From Chitinophaga pinensis DSM 2588 (GTDB lineage Bacteria > Bacteroidota > Bacteroidia > Chitinophagales > Chitinophagaceae): a stretch of 64,000 nt of DNA. This document shows, in pieces, positions 50,152 to 60,700 of the stretch. Under the pieces are notes generated by a model. That model saw only the letters and a program-made list of their open reading frames with translations. It searched no databases and was not told the origin of the DNA. The translations under genes and the position numbers were made by a program. Every line of letters starts with the position of its first letter. Positions within the stretch are counted from its first letter, which is position 1. Where the stretch lies: assembly GCF_000024005.1 (NCBI RefSeq), contig NC_013132.1, forward strand, positions 2,598,001 through 2,662,000, in the 5' to 3' direction.

Positions 50152-51621
50152 TTAATCTTTTGACCAGGTGAATGAAAAGACAGAACCCTTGCCCGGTGCG
50201 GAGACCACATTGATATGCTGCTTTTTGGTCTCTATAATTTTTTTGACAATTGCCAATCCAACACCTGTGCTTTCGAAACTATCCCTGTCCTTTAAAGTCT
50301 GAAAAATAGTAAAAATCCTCCGTTGATAGTGCTTTTCAATACCATTTCCATTGTCTTCAATGAAAAATTCATAGTGATCAGGCCGTTCTTTATAATAGAT
50401 TTTTACAGCAGGGCCGGGCTTTTCGTTGTGTTTGACTGCATTCCCGATAAGATTAGAAAAAATCTGGAACAACCACAATTTTTCTCCGTGTATAATGGGA
50501 AGATCAGCCATTTCAACCCTTACATGGTCCATATCAGGCAGTGTGTCGAGTACTTCTTTCATTAGTGAGTTGAGTGCAATTTCCTCTTTTTCGATCTCTT
50601 CCTTGTCTGCTTTTGCATAGGACAACAAACCTTCTATCAGGTTTTCTGCTCTTATCACGCGACCTTTTATCAGCTCCATGTATTCGCTTACTTTTGGCGT
50701 AAGTTCCTGTTTATGATCTTCCTCTATCCATGTTACAACGTTACTGATGCCTCTCAGCGGTGCTTTCAGGTCATGCGATACAATATGTGCGAACTGGTCC
50801 AGTTCTTCATTGGATCGCTTCAAAAGCGTGATATTCCTTGACAGTTCTTCTGTCATATGATTGAGCGCATCTCCTAATGCACTCAGTTCATCGCTACCCG
50901 TATCTTTGATCGTCACGTTATAATTGCCTCCCGCAATATCATTGGCCATATCTGTCATGACCTTGATACGCCGGGATATCTTCATGGTTACATAGATGAT
51001 GATGAAAAGCCCGAGTACAATAGAAGCGGATGTCAATAACAACGAAAGAATATTCGTATTGATAACCGAAGCAGCCAGTTCTTCCTTGCGTGCATCCCTA
51101 CGTGCATATTCATATGCGGAGAATGTCTTGAATTTCTCCTGTAATGCCGCCTGAATCGCCTGTTCATGACCGGAAGCAAATTTTTCCTTGTATACCCTAT
51201 TGAAAGTATCCAGGTGTTGCCTGCTGATAGACGCTGACATTTTCGCCTGTTTCAATGGATCTGTATATTCTTCCGTCCACTGGTCATTCAGCTCTTTAAT
51301 CTGCTGCAGCATGTTGATCTGTAGTGTGTCTGTGAGCATGGATGACAGCTCCTTCAGGATGAGCTCATTTTCGATATTAGCCGTGTCATAGGCTTCTACA
51401 AAAGACTTTTCACCAGTGAGCAGATATCCTCTGAGGCCGTTGACCATCGTGAGTACGTTCCGCTGAAAGCGGCTGCTGTTACGCACCAGATTGGTGGAAC
51501 GGGTGAAATAGGCATTGTTTTCTGTCACCGCATTGGACAGACTGAAGTTCACGAACGTCGTAATGGAAAACAGTATCAGTACTGATACGAATCCAAGAAA
51601 TATATAGTGAGAAATCTTCAT
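50152..51621 (-). CDS. CHASE3-type sensor histidine kinase
   Basis: I start at ATG 51621 (MKISHYIFLGFVSVLILFSI), the start with a first membrane helix at once; the longer frame adds 11 residues. The 489-residue protein has membrane helices at about 8-25 and 190-213, with a periplasmic CHASE3-like helical domain between (LTMVNGLRGYLLTGEKSF). HAMP follows at about 214-262, HisKA with His283 (VSHDLKAPLRG), and HATPase_c (NLIGNAVKHNEKPGP, EDNGNGI, GVGLAIVKKI). The signal sensed is unknown. It forms an operon with the CheY-like protein. Confidence 0.9.
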   Translation of the reverse strand: MKISHYIFLGFVSVLILFSITTFVNFSLSNAVTENNAYFTRSTNLVRNSSRFQRNVLTMVNGLRGYLLTGEKSFVEAYDTANIENELILKELSSMLTDTLQINMLQQIKELNDQWTEEYTDPLKQAKMSASISRQHLDTFNRVYKEKFASGHEQAIQAALQEKFKTFSAYEYARRDARKEELAASVINTNILSLLLTSASIVLGLFIIIYVTMKISRRIKVMTDMANDIAGGNYNVTIKDTGSDELSALGDALNHMTEELSRNITLLKRSNEELDQFAHIVSHDLKAPLRGISNVVTWIEEDHKQELTPKVSEYMELIKGRVIRAENLIEGLLSYAKADKEEIEKEEIALNSLMKEVLDTLPDMDHVRVEMADLPIIHGEKLWLFQIFSNLIGNAVKHNEKPGPAVKIYYKERPDHYEFFIEDNGNGIEKHYQRRIFTIFQTLKDRDSFESTGVGLAIVKKIIETKKQHINVVSAPGKGSVFSFTWSKD

Positions 51622-52010
51622 AGAGCGCAATGGTAACAAAAAATGTGAAAACAACCGGAGATACTATCCTGGAAAATAGTAAACAAAGTATCAAAGTTCC
51701 GGTATAGTTTTAGCGGCAATCTATTCTGCGTCAGATTACTTTACGTACGTCAAATACGCTATGTGTTTGCAAACATAACGCTTTTGTGTCTTAATGCATA
51801 CAATTCAGTAATTTGTAAATCAACAGCATCTGAAAAGTTTTTAACCTTATGATAGCATCTGCCATTCGTCATATTCATCGCTGCTGGTATCTGATAAATT
51901 GACTATGTTGAAACAATGCGGCTCAGGAGATATAAGATAGCCCTATATAGCTACTATTACGCAGATCAGGAATAAGAAAAATACTGTCAAACTGATAACG
52001 AAGCAAGATT
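51622..52010. other. 389-bp divergent intergenic region
   Basis: No ORF of note. It holds a possible HK promoter at 51770-51777 (TATGTTTG on the minus strand, an exact -7 match) within an overlapping 12-bp perfect palindrome TGTTTGCAAACA at 51764-51775. A direct repeat of the ACTTTG half site (minus strand, 51684-51697) lies between it and the kinase start. The promoter for the second aldehyde oxidoreductase operon should lie near the right end, but no exact -7 box is seen there. Confidence 0.4.
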
Positions 52011-52637
52011 ATGGACGATCAACTCAGGAATGAAGAGCAGAACGGTACTTCCCGGCGCTCTTTCCTTAAACAAACCTCTTTGATGACAGCGTTGGCGCTT
52101 GCGCCTGAAACGGTGCTCAAAGCTGCTGAAAACGGCCTTGATGAAAAGATCGCGGCTGCCATTGAGACAATGCCGCTGAATGTGGTCATCAATGGGGTGA
52201 AGCAAAGTGTCAGGATAGAACCGCGTGTTACCCTGCTGGATCTGTTGCGCGAACGATTGCAACTGACAGGTACAAAGAAAGGTTGTGACCACGGACAGTG
52301 TGGCGCCTGTACCGTCCACATCGATGGAGAACGTGTGAATGCCTGTCTGACACTGGCACTCACGACAGAAGGCCGTGAGGTGACTACCATCGAAGGGCTG
52401 GCAGACGGAGATAACCTGCACCCTATGCAGGAAGCATTCCTGGAGCATGATGGTTTCCAGTGTGGTTACTGTACGCCTGGACAAATCATGTCAGCAATCT
52501 GTTGTATCAGGGAAGGACACGCTGGTACGCCCGATGAAGTGAGAGAATATATGAGTGGAAATATCTGTCGTTGTGGTGCTTATTCCAATATCGTCGATGC
52601 GATCATGGACGTAAAACAGGGAGGGAAGAAGATATGA
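52011..52637 (+). CDS. [2Fe-2S] small subunit of a second PaoABC-type aldehyde oxidoreductase, with twin-arginine signal
   Basis: The 208-residue protein starts with a Tat signal (SRRSFLK at 14-20, then a hydrophobic TALALAP). The [2Fe-2S] sites follow: C92, C97, C100 and C112 (GCDHGQCGACT), then C151, C154, C186 and C188 (CGYCTPGQ, CRCGAYS). It is close to the first copy but longer at the N-terminus. The Tat leader predicts export of the folded complex, as in E. coli PaoABC. First gene of the operon, overlapping the next by 4 bp. Confidence 0.93.
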   Translation: MDDQLRNEEQNGTSRRSFLKQTSLMTALALAPETVLKAAENGLDEKIAAAIETMPLNVVINGVKQSVRIEPRVTLLDLLRERLQLTGTKKGCDHGQCGACTVHIDGERVNACLTLALTTEGREVTTIEGLADGDNLHPMQEAFLEHDGFQCGYCTPGQIMSAICCIREGHAGTPDEVREYMSGNICRCGAYSNIVDAIMDVKQGGKKI

Positions 52638-53623
52638 AACAGTTCAGCTACATAAGGGTCACTTCCAGTGATGCAGCCATTGCTGCTGTCTCCAAAGATA
52701 AATCGGCTACATTCCTGGCCGGTGGTACCAATCTTGTCGATCTGATGAAGAGTGGTGTAACGGGACCGGAGCGACTGGTAGATATTAATCGCCTGCCCCT
52801 TACAAAGATCGAAGAAACAAAGACGGGATTGCGTATCGGCGCACTGGCTAAAAATACAATGGTAGCGGAACATCCCCTGGTCGTCAAACATTTTCCGCTC
52901 CTGTCTCTCGCATTAAAAGCAGGCGCTTCTCCACAGCTGAGGAACATGGCCACTGTCGGTGGTAATATGATGCAGCGTACGCGTTGTCATTATTTCTACG
53001 ATACAGCCATGCCTTGTAATAAACGAAATCCTGGTTCCGGTTGCGGCGCTATCGGAGGCGTCAACCGTATGCACGCCATCTTCGGTGCAAGTGATAAATG
53101 TATTGCCGTACATCCAAGCGATATGTGTGTGGCACTGACAGCACTGGATGCAGTCGTAACAGTAAAAGGCCCCAAAGGGGAACGTAAAATTCCTTTTGGC
53201 GATTTTCACCGTTTACCGGGAGATACGCCTGAAGTGGACAACACCTTACAGCGTGGAGAACTGATCATAGCGGTGGATATTCCTTTCAATGAAGTAGGTG
53301 GATATGCGCATTATCTGAAAGTACGTGACCGTGCCTCCTATGCATTCGCATTGGTATCAGTTGGCGCTGCCTTGTCCCTGAAAGACAATAATATCGCTGA
53401 TGTACGCCTGGCTATGGGTGGCGTGGCGCATAAACCCTGGCGGCTGAGAGAAGCGGAAGCTTTCCTCAAAGGAAAGAAGGCCACGGTAGAGAACTTTCAG
53501 GAGGCGGCACGTATGGTGATGGCGCCTGCAAAGTCGCAGGGCAGTAATGAATTCAAACTCACCCTCGCGCCCAACACAATTGTGGAGGCATTGAAACTCG
53601 CCGCTGCAAACGGTAATATCTAA
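52634..53623 (+). CDS. FAD subunit of the second PaoABC-type aldehyde oxidoreductase
   Basis: I start at ATG 52634, overlapping the previous stop. The 329-residue protein has FAD loop FLAGGTNLVD (27-36), GASPQLRNMATVGGN and the extra [4Fe-4S] cysteines C118, C128, C137 and C156, as in its paralog. No signal peptide; it would be exported with the Tat-bearing small subunit. Confidence 0.93.
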   Translation: MKQFSYIRVTSSDAAIAAVSKDKSATFLAGGTNLVDLMKSGVTGPERLVDINRLPLTKIEETKTGLRIGALAKNTMVAEHPLVVKHFPLLSLALKAGASPQLRNMATVGGNMMQRTRCHYFYDTAMPCNKRNPGSGCGAIGGVNRMHAIFGASDKCIAVHPSDMCVALTALDAVVTVKGPKGERKIPFGDFHRLPGDTPEVDNTLQRGELIIAVDIPFNEVGGYAHYLKVRDRASYAFALVSVGAALSLKDNNIADVRLAMGGVAHKPWRLREAEAFLKGKKATVENFQEAARMVMAPAKSQGSNEFKLTLAPNTIVEALKLAAANGNI

Positions 53624-53641
53624 ACGCTTAAAACCCGAATA

Positions 53642-55813
53642 ATGGGAACAGATAAAAAAAGTGAACCGCTGAACAGGGTAGACGGAAGAGCTAAAGTAAC
53701 TGGTAAGGCAAAATACTTTGCAGAGTTCGAAGTGCCCGGTCTTACTTATTGTGTAATGGTGACGAGTACAATTACCCGCGGTACCATCACTACGATTGAT
53801 ACAAAAAATGCGGAACGTGCACCTGGTGTACTGGCGGTATATACACACCTGAATATGCCCGCCGTACCTGGTTGGGCCGATCAGCCAAACAGTAATGCGA
53901 AACTGCCTTCCGGCGGAGAGAAATACCGTATGCTGGGCAGTAATAAAATACTCTTTAACGGTCAGCCGATCGCATTGGTGGTAGCCAATACCCTGGAGCG
54001 TGCACAATATGGCGCTTCACTGGTGACAGCTACCTACAATAAAACCGAACATCAGACTGACCTGCTGAAAAATACACAGAAGGCAGCTATGCCCGGCCGC
54101 TTCGGCGATTATACCCGTGGTGAGCAGAAAGAGGCATATAAAACGGCGCCTGTTACCATTTCAGCTGATTATACGATCCCTGTAGAGGTACACAATCCGA
54201 TGGAACTGGCGGGTATACTGGCTATCTGGGAAGGAGAGGATCAGTTGAAAGTATACGCTAAAACACAAGGAGTAAAGGCTACACAGCGTACACTGGCGGG
54301 TGCGTTCAAAATACCGGAAAAGAATATCCAGGTATACTCCGAATTTGTTGGCGGCGGTTTTGGTATGGGATTGCGTACCTGGCCACAGGAAGTCGCTGTG
54401 GTAGCTGCTGCACGTCAGCTCAAAAAGCCGGTTAAACTGGTCATGACACGTCAGCAGATGTTCTCATTGGTGGGACATCGCCCTTACACTATACAACATA
54501 TCAGTATGGGTGCGGATAAGGACGGTCAGTTACAGGGTATCTACCATGAAGCTACCGCTGAAACGGCGAATTACGACGACTTTACAGAAGGTACAGTGGC
54601 CATGACAAGGTTCATGTATGGCTGTCCGAACGTAACCACTAAATACCGCATCGTGCCGCTGGACAGAGGCGTTCCTATCTGGATGCGTGGTCCTGGTGAG
54701 GCAACAGGCGCTTTTGCACTGGAATCAGCCATCGATGAAATGGCCTATAAAGTGAATATGGACCCGCTGGACTTCCGGGTGAAGAACTTCGCAGCAACCG
54801 ATCCGGAAAAGAACAAACCTTTCTCCAGTAACAATCTGAAAGAAGCATATCAGTTGGGTAGTGAGCAAATCGGCTGGCACAAACGCAACCGGGAACCACG
54901 TTCTATGAAGGACGGAGAATGGCTGGTGGGATATGGTATGAGTACGGGTGTATTCGGGGCACATCGCGGGGAATCTACCTGCCGTGCACAGCTGAATGCA
55001 GACGGCACACTGATCTTACAGAGTGCGACCAGCGATATCGGTCCTGGTACCAGTACGGCAATGGTACAGATTGCGCATGAAGTAACCGGACTACCCATTA
55101 AGAAAATACGTTTCGAACTGGGAGACGCTTCGCTGCCACCATCTGGTAGTCAGGGCGGATCTGCTACCGTATCATCCGTAGGTTCTGCGGTCTTTGATAC
55201 CTGTACCGCCCTGAAGGCATTACTCACAGAAGCGGGTCTTGCATTCGAAGACGGAACGGTGAAACCGGTAGCGGGTAAGACAGCCACCATGCAGGAGGTA
55301 CTGACAGCACAGCAAAAGACATTCTTCGAAGTGACCAAATCATCCAAAGGTGGTGCTGAGCAGGATAAATACTCTATGTATTCTTTCTCTATCCATTTTG
55401 CAGAAGTAAGGGTACATCCGCATACAGGTGTCGTGCGTGTAAAGCGAGTGGTGACAGTCGCAGACTCCGGCAGGATCGTCAGTCCGAAAACTGCTGCCAG
55501 TCAGATGATCGGTGGTGTAACCGGAGGTATCGGTATGGCGCTGACAGAAGAAGCAGTTATTGATCACCGCTATGGCCGTTTTGTAAACAACAACCTGGGT
55601 GATTATCACGTACCGGTAAGTGCCGACGTACCACATATTGAAACGATTTTTATTGACAAACCCGACCCATATAGTAATCCGATGGGTTCCAAGGGGATGG
55701 GAGAAATTGCACTGATAGGATTTTCCGCTGCTGTGGCAAATGCGGTGTATCATGCTACCGGAAAGCGTATCCGGGAGTTGCCGATCACGCCTGATAAGAT
55801 ATTGTCTGCCTGA
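53642..55813 (+). CDS. molybdenum-cofactor large subunit of the second PaoABC-type aldehyde oxidoreductase
   Basis: The 723-residue catalytic subunit starts PLNRVDGRAKVTGKAKYFAE, then has VHNPMELAG, FVGGGFGMGLRT, MRGPGEATGAFALE, and active-site Glu688 in GSKGMGEIALIG. The aldehyde oxidase region VTGLPIKKIRFELGDASLPP is typical. Without a signal of its own it probably leaves with the small subunit. The first-copy paralog differs in surface loops around the active site, so the substrate range may differ. A terminator follows. Confidence 0.93.
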   Translation: MGTDKKSEPLNRVDGRAKVTGKAKYFAEFEVPGLTYCVMVTSTITRGTITTIDTKNAERAPGVLAVYTHLNMPAVPGWADQPNSNAKLPSGGEKYRMLGSNKILFNGQPIALVVANTLERAQYGASLVTATYNKTEHQTDLLKNTQKAAMPGRFGDYTRGEQKEAYKTAPVTISADYTIPVEVHNPMELAGILAIWEGEDQLKVYAKTQGVKATQRTLAGAFKIPEKNIQVYSEFVGGGFGMGLRTWPQEVAVVAAARQLKKPVKLVMTRQQMFSLVGHRPYTIQHISMGADKDGQLQGIYHEATAETANYDDFTEGTVAMTRFMYGCPNVTTKYRIVPLDRGVPIWMRGPGEATGAFALESAIDEMAYKVNMDPLDFRVKNFAATDPEKNKPFSSNNLKEAYQLGSEQIGWHKRNREPRSMKDGEWLVGYGMSTGVFGAHRGESTCRAQLNADGTLILQSATSDIGPGTSTAMVQIAHEVTGLPIKKIRFELGDASLPPSGSQGGSATVSSVGSAVFDTCTALKALLTEAGLAFEDGTVKPVAGKTATMQEVLTAQQKTFFEVTKSSKGGAEQDKYSMYSFSIHFAEVRVHPHTGVVRVKRVVTVADSGRIVSPKTAASQMIGGVTGGIGMALTEEAVIDHRYGRFVNNNLGDYHVPVSADVPHIETIFIDKPDPYSNPMGSKGMGEIALIGFSAAVANAVYHATGKRIRELPITPDKILSA

Positions 55814-55822
55814 CGGTTTGGT

Positions 55823-55849
55823 AAGAGGCTCCCTTTCCGGGGGCCTCTT
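55823..55849 (+). terminator. terminator of the second aldehyde oxidoreductase operon
   Basis: An AAGAGGCTCCC/GGGGGCCTCTT stem with one mismatch and a short loop, followed by TTTTTG, lies about 10 bp after the stop codon. Confidence 0.85.
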
Positions 55850-55914
55850 TTTTGTATGCAAGCGCGCAAAATCGTAATTTCACAGATTGCCTCTGTCGGG
55901 GAGGCTGACGAGAT

Positions 55915-57720
55915 ATGCATACAATCAACGACGTCCACCAACAGTTTGCAGAATATTTCCAGATACCGGCCTTAAAGCCGTATGCTTACCTGCTTTCGCG
56001 AAAACTCAGCGAAGGGCATATCTGCCTGCACCTGAATAAACCGGTGGAGGCTGCTGCCGACCTGCCGGCATTCTGTGAAAATATGCCCACTGGTAGCAGA
56101 ACTTTACAACAGATTCCACTGGTGGCAAAAGGAGGGAATGACAGTCAGCCTTTTGTGTTGTACCAGGAGCGGTTGTACCTGCAACGGTATTTCCGGTATG
56201 AGACCATCTTCCTGCAACGCATTCACCAGTTTCTGGCTACGGAAAAGGAAGTACTGGCCGACAGACTGAAAATGCTGGAAACCCACCGTACTTTTATCAG
56301 TAACCTGTTTGCTGCCGGACCGGCATTTGTAGCCGATGGTGGCGATCCGGCTGACTGGCAGCTCAGTGCTGCAGTGACGGGTGTACTGAACAATTTTACG
56401 ATTATCACCGGTGGTCCCGGTACAGGAAAAACCACCACGGTGGCTAAAATACTCGCGATACTCTATTACCTGGATCCTTCCCTGAAGGTAGCCCTGGCGG
56501 CGCCGACCGGTAAGGCGGCTGCACGTATGGCAGAAAGCTTGCGTAATACGCAGTTACCTGTGGATGACGCCATCACCGCACAGTTCCGGAGTCTGGCGCC
56601 GAGTACCATTCACCGCTTACTACGCTCCAGGAAAGACAGTCCCTATTTTGTGTATAACAGGGAGAATCCGCTGAACTATGACGTGGTAATCCTGGATGAA
56701 TGTTCCATGATCGATGTGGCCCTGTTTGCCAAATTGCTGGACGCTGTCGGTAATGGTACCCGACTCATATTACTCGGCGATAAAGACCAGCTGGCTTCTG
56801 TAGAAGCAGGTAGTTTGTTTGGTGATCTCTGTCAGGCACAGGACGCCCTCAACATGTTCACTAAAGAACGGCTTGCGCTGATTAATTCCTTTATTCCTGA
56901 TGAAAGAAGAAAATTGCCTGACAGTCAGATCAAAGCAAATGATCCTCATCCTTTGTTTCAGCATCTAGTTGAGTTACGTCGTAGCCATCGTTTCAGCGGA
57001 GACAAGGGGATCGGTAAATTCAGTAAGGCCATCATTGCAAACGATCAGGTGGCCATACATGGCTTTCTTGCACCGGGTGCAGATGAACAGGTCGTAATAG
57101 ATGAAACCTATTCAAAGGAGCTGTTTGCGCAATTTGTAGCCGGTTACAGCGCCTTTATTGTGGAAAAGGATGTCCGCAAAGCATTACAGCTGCTCAATGA
57201 CCTGCGTGTCTTATGTGCGATCAGGGAAGGAGAGGAAGGCTTGTACGCTATCAACAGAAACATAGAAAAGATCCTGCACGATAAACGTCTGATCCGTGTG
57301 AATGCTGAATTCTACGAGAACAGACCTGTGATATTGACCCGTAACTACTATGAACACGGTCTCTTTAACGGAGATACCGGTATTATCCGTACGGATGAAC
57401 AGGGTGTGCTGATGGCCTGGTTTGAAGACAGTAACGGTGAACTGAAAGCGATCCTGCCAGGATACCTGACAGAAGCAGAAACCGTATTTGCTATGACCAT
57501 TCACAAAAGCCAGGGGTCTGAGTTTAAGGAAGTAATGGTGATCCTGCCACGCGCAAAAGATGTTCCTATTCTGACAAGAGAGTTGCTCTATACTGGTGTA
57601 ACCAGGGCGAAACAGAAAGTGTATGTACAGTCATCAGCAGAGGTCTTGTTACTGACTGCAACACGTTTTGTGGAAAGAGCTTCGGGTATCGGACAGCGTT
57701 TTGCAGACGATCGCCCCTGA
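55915..57720 (+). CDS. recD: exodeoxyribonuclease V alpha subunit RecD
   Basis: The 601-residue superfamily 1B helicase has Walker A GGPGTGKT (166-173), Walker B ILDECSMID, LGDKDQLASVEAG (motif III), and MTIHKSQGSEF with TGVTRAKQKVY at the C-terminus (motifs V and VI). It is the 5'-3' motor of RecBCD. It is the first gene of recD-recC-recB here; recC starts 16 bp later. Confidence 0.93.
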   Translation: MHTINDVHQQFAEYFQIPALKPYAYLLSRKLSEGHICLHLNKPVEAAADLPAFCENMPTGSRTLQQIPLVAKGGNDSQPFVLYQERLYLQRYFRYETIFLQRIHQFLATEKEVLADRLKMLETHRTFISNLFAAGPAFVADGGDPADWQLSAAVTGVLNNFTIITGGPGTGKTTTVAKILAILYYLDPSLKVALAAPTGKAAARMAESLRNTQLPVDDAITAQFRSLAPSTIHRLLRSRKDSPYFVYNRENPLNYDVVILDECSMIDVALFAKLLDAVGNGTRLILLGDKDQLASVEAGSLFGDLCQAQDALNMFTKERLALINSFIPDERRKLPDSQIKANDPHPLFQHLVELRRSHRFSGDKGIGKFSKAIIANDQVAIHGFLAPGADEQVVIDETYSKELFAQFVAGYSAFIVEKDVRKALQLLNDLRVLCAIREGEEGLYAINRNIEKILHDKRLIRVNAEFYENRPVILTRNYYEHGLFNGDTGIIRTDEQGVLMAWFEDSNGELKAILPGYLTEAETVFAMTIHKSQGSEFKEVMVILPRAKDVPILTRELLYTGVTRAKQKVYVQSSAEVLLLTATRFVERASGIGQRFADDRP

Positions 57721-57736
57721 CAATTGAATAACACGT

Positions 57737-60700
57737 ATGGCACTATATCTGAGAGTGTCTAATTCCCTGGAGAACCTCTCCATGGGATTGGCACAGACAC
57801 TGAAAGCTTCCAACAGCCAGGTGTTTGAACAACACCTGATCGTCACACAGACGGAAGGGATGAACAACTGGTTGAAATTACAGCTGGCAGAATACCTGGG
57901 TATTGCTGCCAATTGCCGTTTTCTCAAACCGAATGATCTGATCCATCAGATCTATTTCCTGATGGATGGTCAGTATTCGGAAATGCTTTCCGGCAGAAAT
58001 CTTACCTGGCTGTTGTACAAATTGCTGGGAGAAGATATCTTCCGTGAAACCTATCCTGCCGTCGCTACTTATTACCATACAACAGAACCGGATAGCGATC
58101 TGAAAAGAATGGCCCTGGCAGAAAGGACAGCTGACCTTTTTGACCAGTACCAGATCTATCGTCCGGAGATGATCAATGAATGGAATGCGCCACCGGAAGA
58201 CCCGTTTGCAAAGATTGACTGGCAACAATATCTGTGGACAGAAGCCAAGAAAGTATCTGGTCATGCGCTGCCTGATAAAACCATTATCGGACAGCACATC
58301 CTGGATATGCTGAAGAATCCTGATCACCAGGAGACGCTGGCACACCGGATGAATACCGTACATCTGTTCGGTCTCTCCATCATCACAGCTTATCACGTGC
58401 AGATCCTGCATGAACTGTCTTCCTTCATTGATATCTATTTCCATATCATCAACCCCTCTCCGGAACTTTACTGGTTTGATGATAAGAGTGAGAAACAACA
58501 GGCACGCTGGCGATTGAAAGGTCGTCCTATCCACGAATCGGATACAGCCGGTAATCCGTTGTTGATGGGATGGGGTAGGGTCGTACAGGATACTTTCGGC
58601 CTGTTCTTCAAATATGATGCTTTTATCAACGCCTACGAAAGCGAAGGACTGGTAGAGCCACAACCGGATACCTTGCTCAACAAAGTACAGCACGATATCT
58701 TTCTTAATGCCAATGAGCAACGGCATCCGATCTTCCCGGAAGATGTGGAAGATGGATCTATCACGATCAACAACTGTTACACGGTTGCCCGTGAGGTAGA
58801 AGTCCTGTACAACTATCTGGTACATCTCGTAGATAAAAAAAGAGAAACCTTATCTCCCCGTGATATCGTTGTCATGGTGAGAGATATTGACGTATATGCG
58901 CCTTATATCAAGGCGATCTTCAACAATGCCCCTTACAAGTTCCGGTATACGATCGCGGATGAAAGCTATGCGGACAGCGATAACCTGTTCAATGCCCTGC
59001 ACGCCATCCTGCGATTGAATGAAGACAATTTTAAGGCGGAGGAAGTGCTGCAGTTACTGGATTCTTCCTATGTCCGCAAACGTTTTGGTATCAACAACGT
59101 ACCATTGATCCGGCATGTTGTTGACGAAGCAAATATCCGCTTTGGTATTCACGGGGCTAAAGAAGATGAAACCTATCTTGTCAGCTGGAAATATGGTATC
59201 AAACGTATCATGTATGGTATCTGTATGAGCGGCGATCAGGAATATGGTAAAGGAGAGGAAGGGTTCTTCCCGCTGGATATACTGGAAGGGAGTGATAGTC
59301 TGGAAGTGATCCGATTCTGTCATTTTGCCGAAGTACTGATCTCTGCCATAGAAGATCGTAAGAAAGAACGTAGTATCAGTGGCTGGGTAGAGTATATCGA
59401 GGGAATATTGCACAATATGGTCTATGAACCGGAAGAGGAAATAGACGAAGACTATAATACACTCATGCAGCAGTTGTCGGATTACAACCTGCTGAATGAA
59501 TATATGAGCGATACAGTGGCTTTTGACGTGTTCAGTCATAGCTTCCTGCAAACACTGACGGGTACTACCCGTACAGGTTTGTTTGTAAACGGAGGGATCA
59601 CTTTCTGTTCCCTGATCCCGATGCGTAGTATTCCCTTCAGGGTAGTGGCGATGCTGGGACTGGACTATGATAAGTTTCCCCGCCGGGAACAGCCGATCGG
59701 CTTTAACCTGATGGAGAAAAACAAACAGCGGGGCGATCGTAATGTAAAGGATAACGATAAACACCTGTTCCTGGAAACGGTGCTTTCTGCACGGCAATAC
59801 CTGTATATCAGTTACGTCGGACAAAGCGCCAAGGATAACAGTCGTATGCCGCCTTCTGCATTAGTGGATGAACTGCTGGATTATATAGAATCCGGTTGTG
59901 AGGATGCCGAGGGAGTCAGGAACCGCCTTGTTACCAGACAGCCTTTACAGGGCTTTAGCAGAAAATACGGACAGGGTGATGAACGGCTGTACAGTTATCT
60001 GAATACCGCTGTGCCGGAGCGTATCATTACCCGTGCTGATAAGGCGATGGAACAACCATCCATTGAGGAAATTGACCTGGATGAACTGGTCCGTTTCTTT
60101 AAGAATCCTTTTAAAGCTTACTATAACAAAGTACTGGGGATCTATTATAACGACGAACAGGTGCTGTTGAATGAAACAGAGATCTTCCACCTGGATAGTT
60201 TGCAGAAATGGAGCCTGAAGAATGAATTGTTGCAGATGGATACCAATGCCATTGCCAACATGAAGATCCGCCTGGTGAAGACGGGACGGCTGCCACTGAA
60301 GAATATGGCTTATGTGGCTTTGCAGCAGATAGAAGCAGAGGTACAGCCGGTACGCGAGAAATTCCGTGCCTGTATCAATGGGGCGGAAGAACAATCCGTA
60401 CAGGTGAATCTGGATATAGAAGGCACCTTGCTGAAAGGAACTATTAACGGTGTATTCGATGGTAAGCTGGTACAGGTATCCTGGTCTAAAAGAGAGGACA
60501 AATACCTGATGGAGGCTTATATCCGGTACCTTGCCGGACGGGCGGCCGGTGTGCTGGACGGAATGTGCTTTATCTCGGGAGCCAGCAAAAGAGAAGCCTT
60601 TGAGGCGATTCCCCTGGCACAACAGGAAGCATTACGAAGACTGACGGCATTAGTAAAGATTTTCAGAGAAGGCTTTGAGAAGATTACGCCGTTTTATCCT

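Noticed and set aside
57878..60622. Long minus-strand frames (315, 256 and 225 residues)
   Set aside because: Antisense shadows of recC; Ile/Phe/Gln/His-rich composition and no domain.
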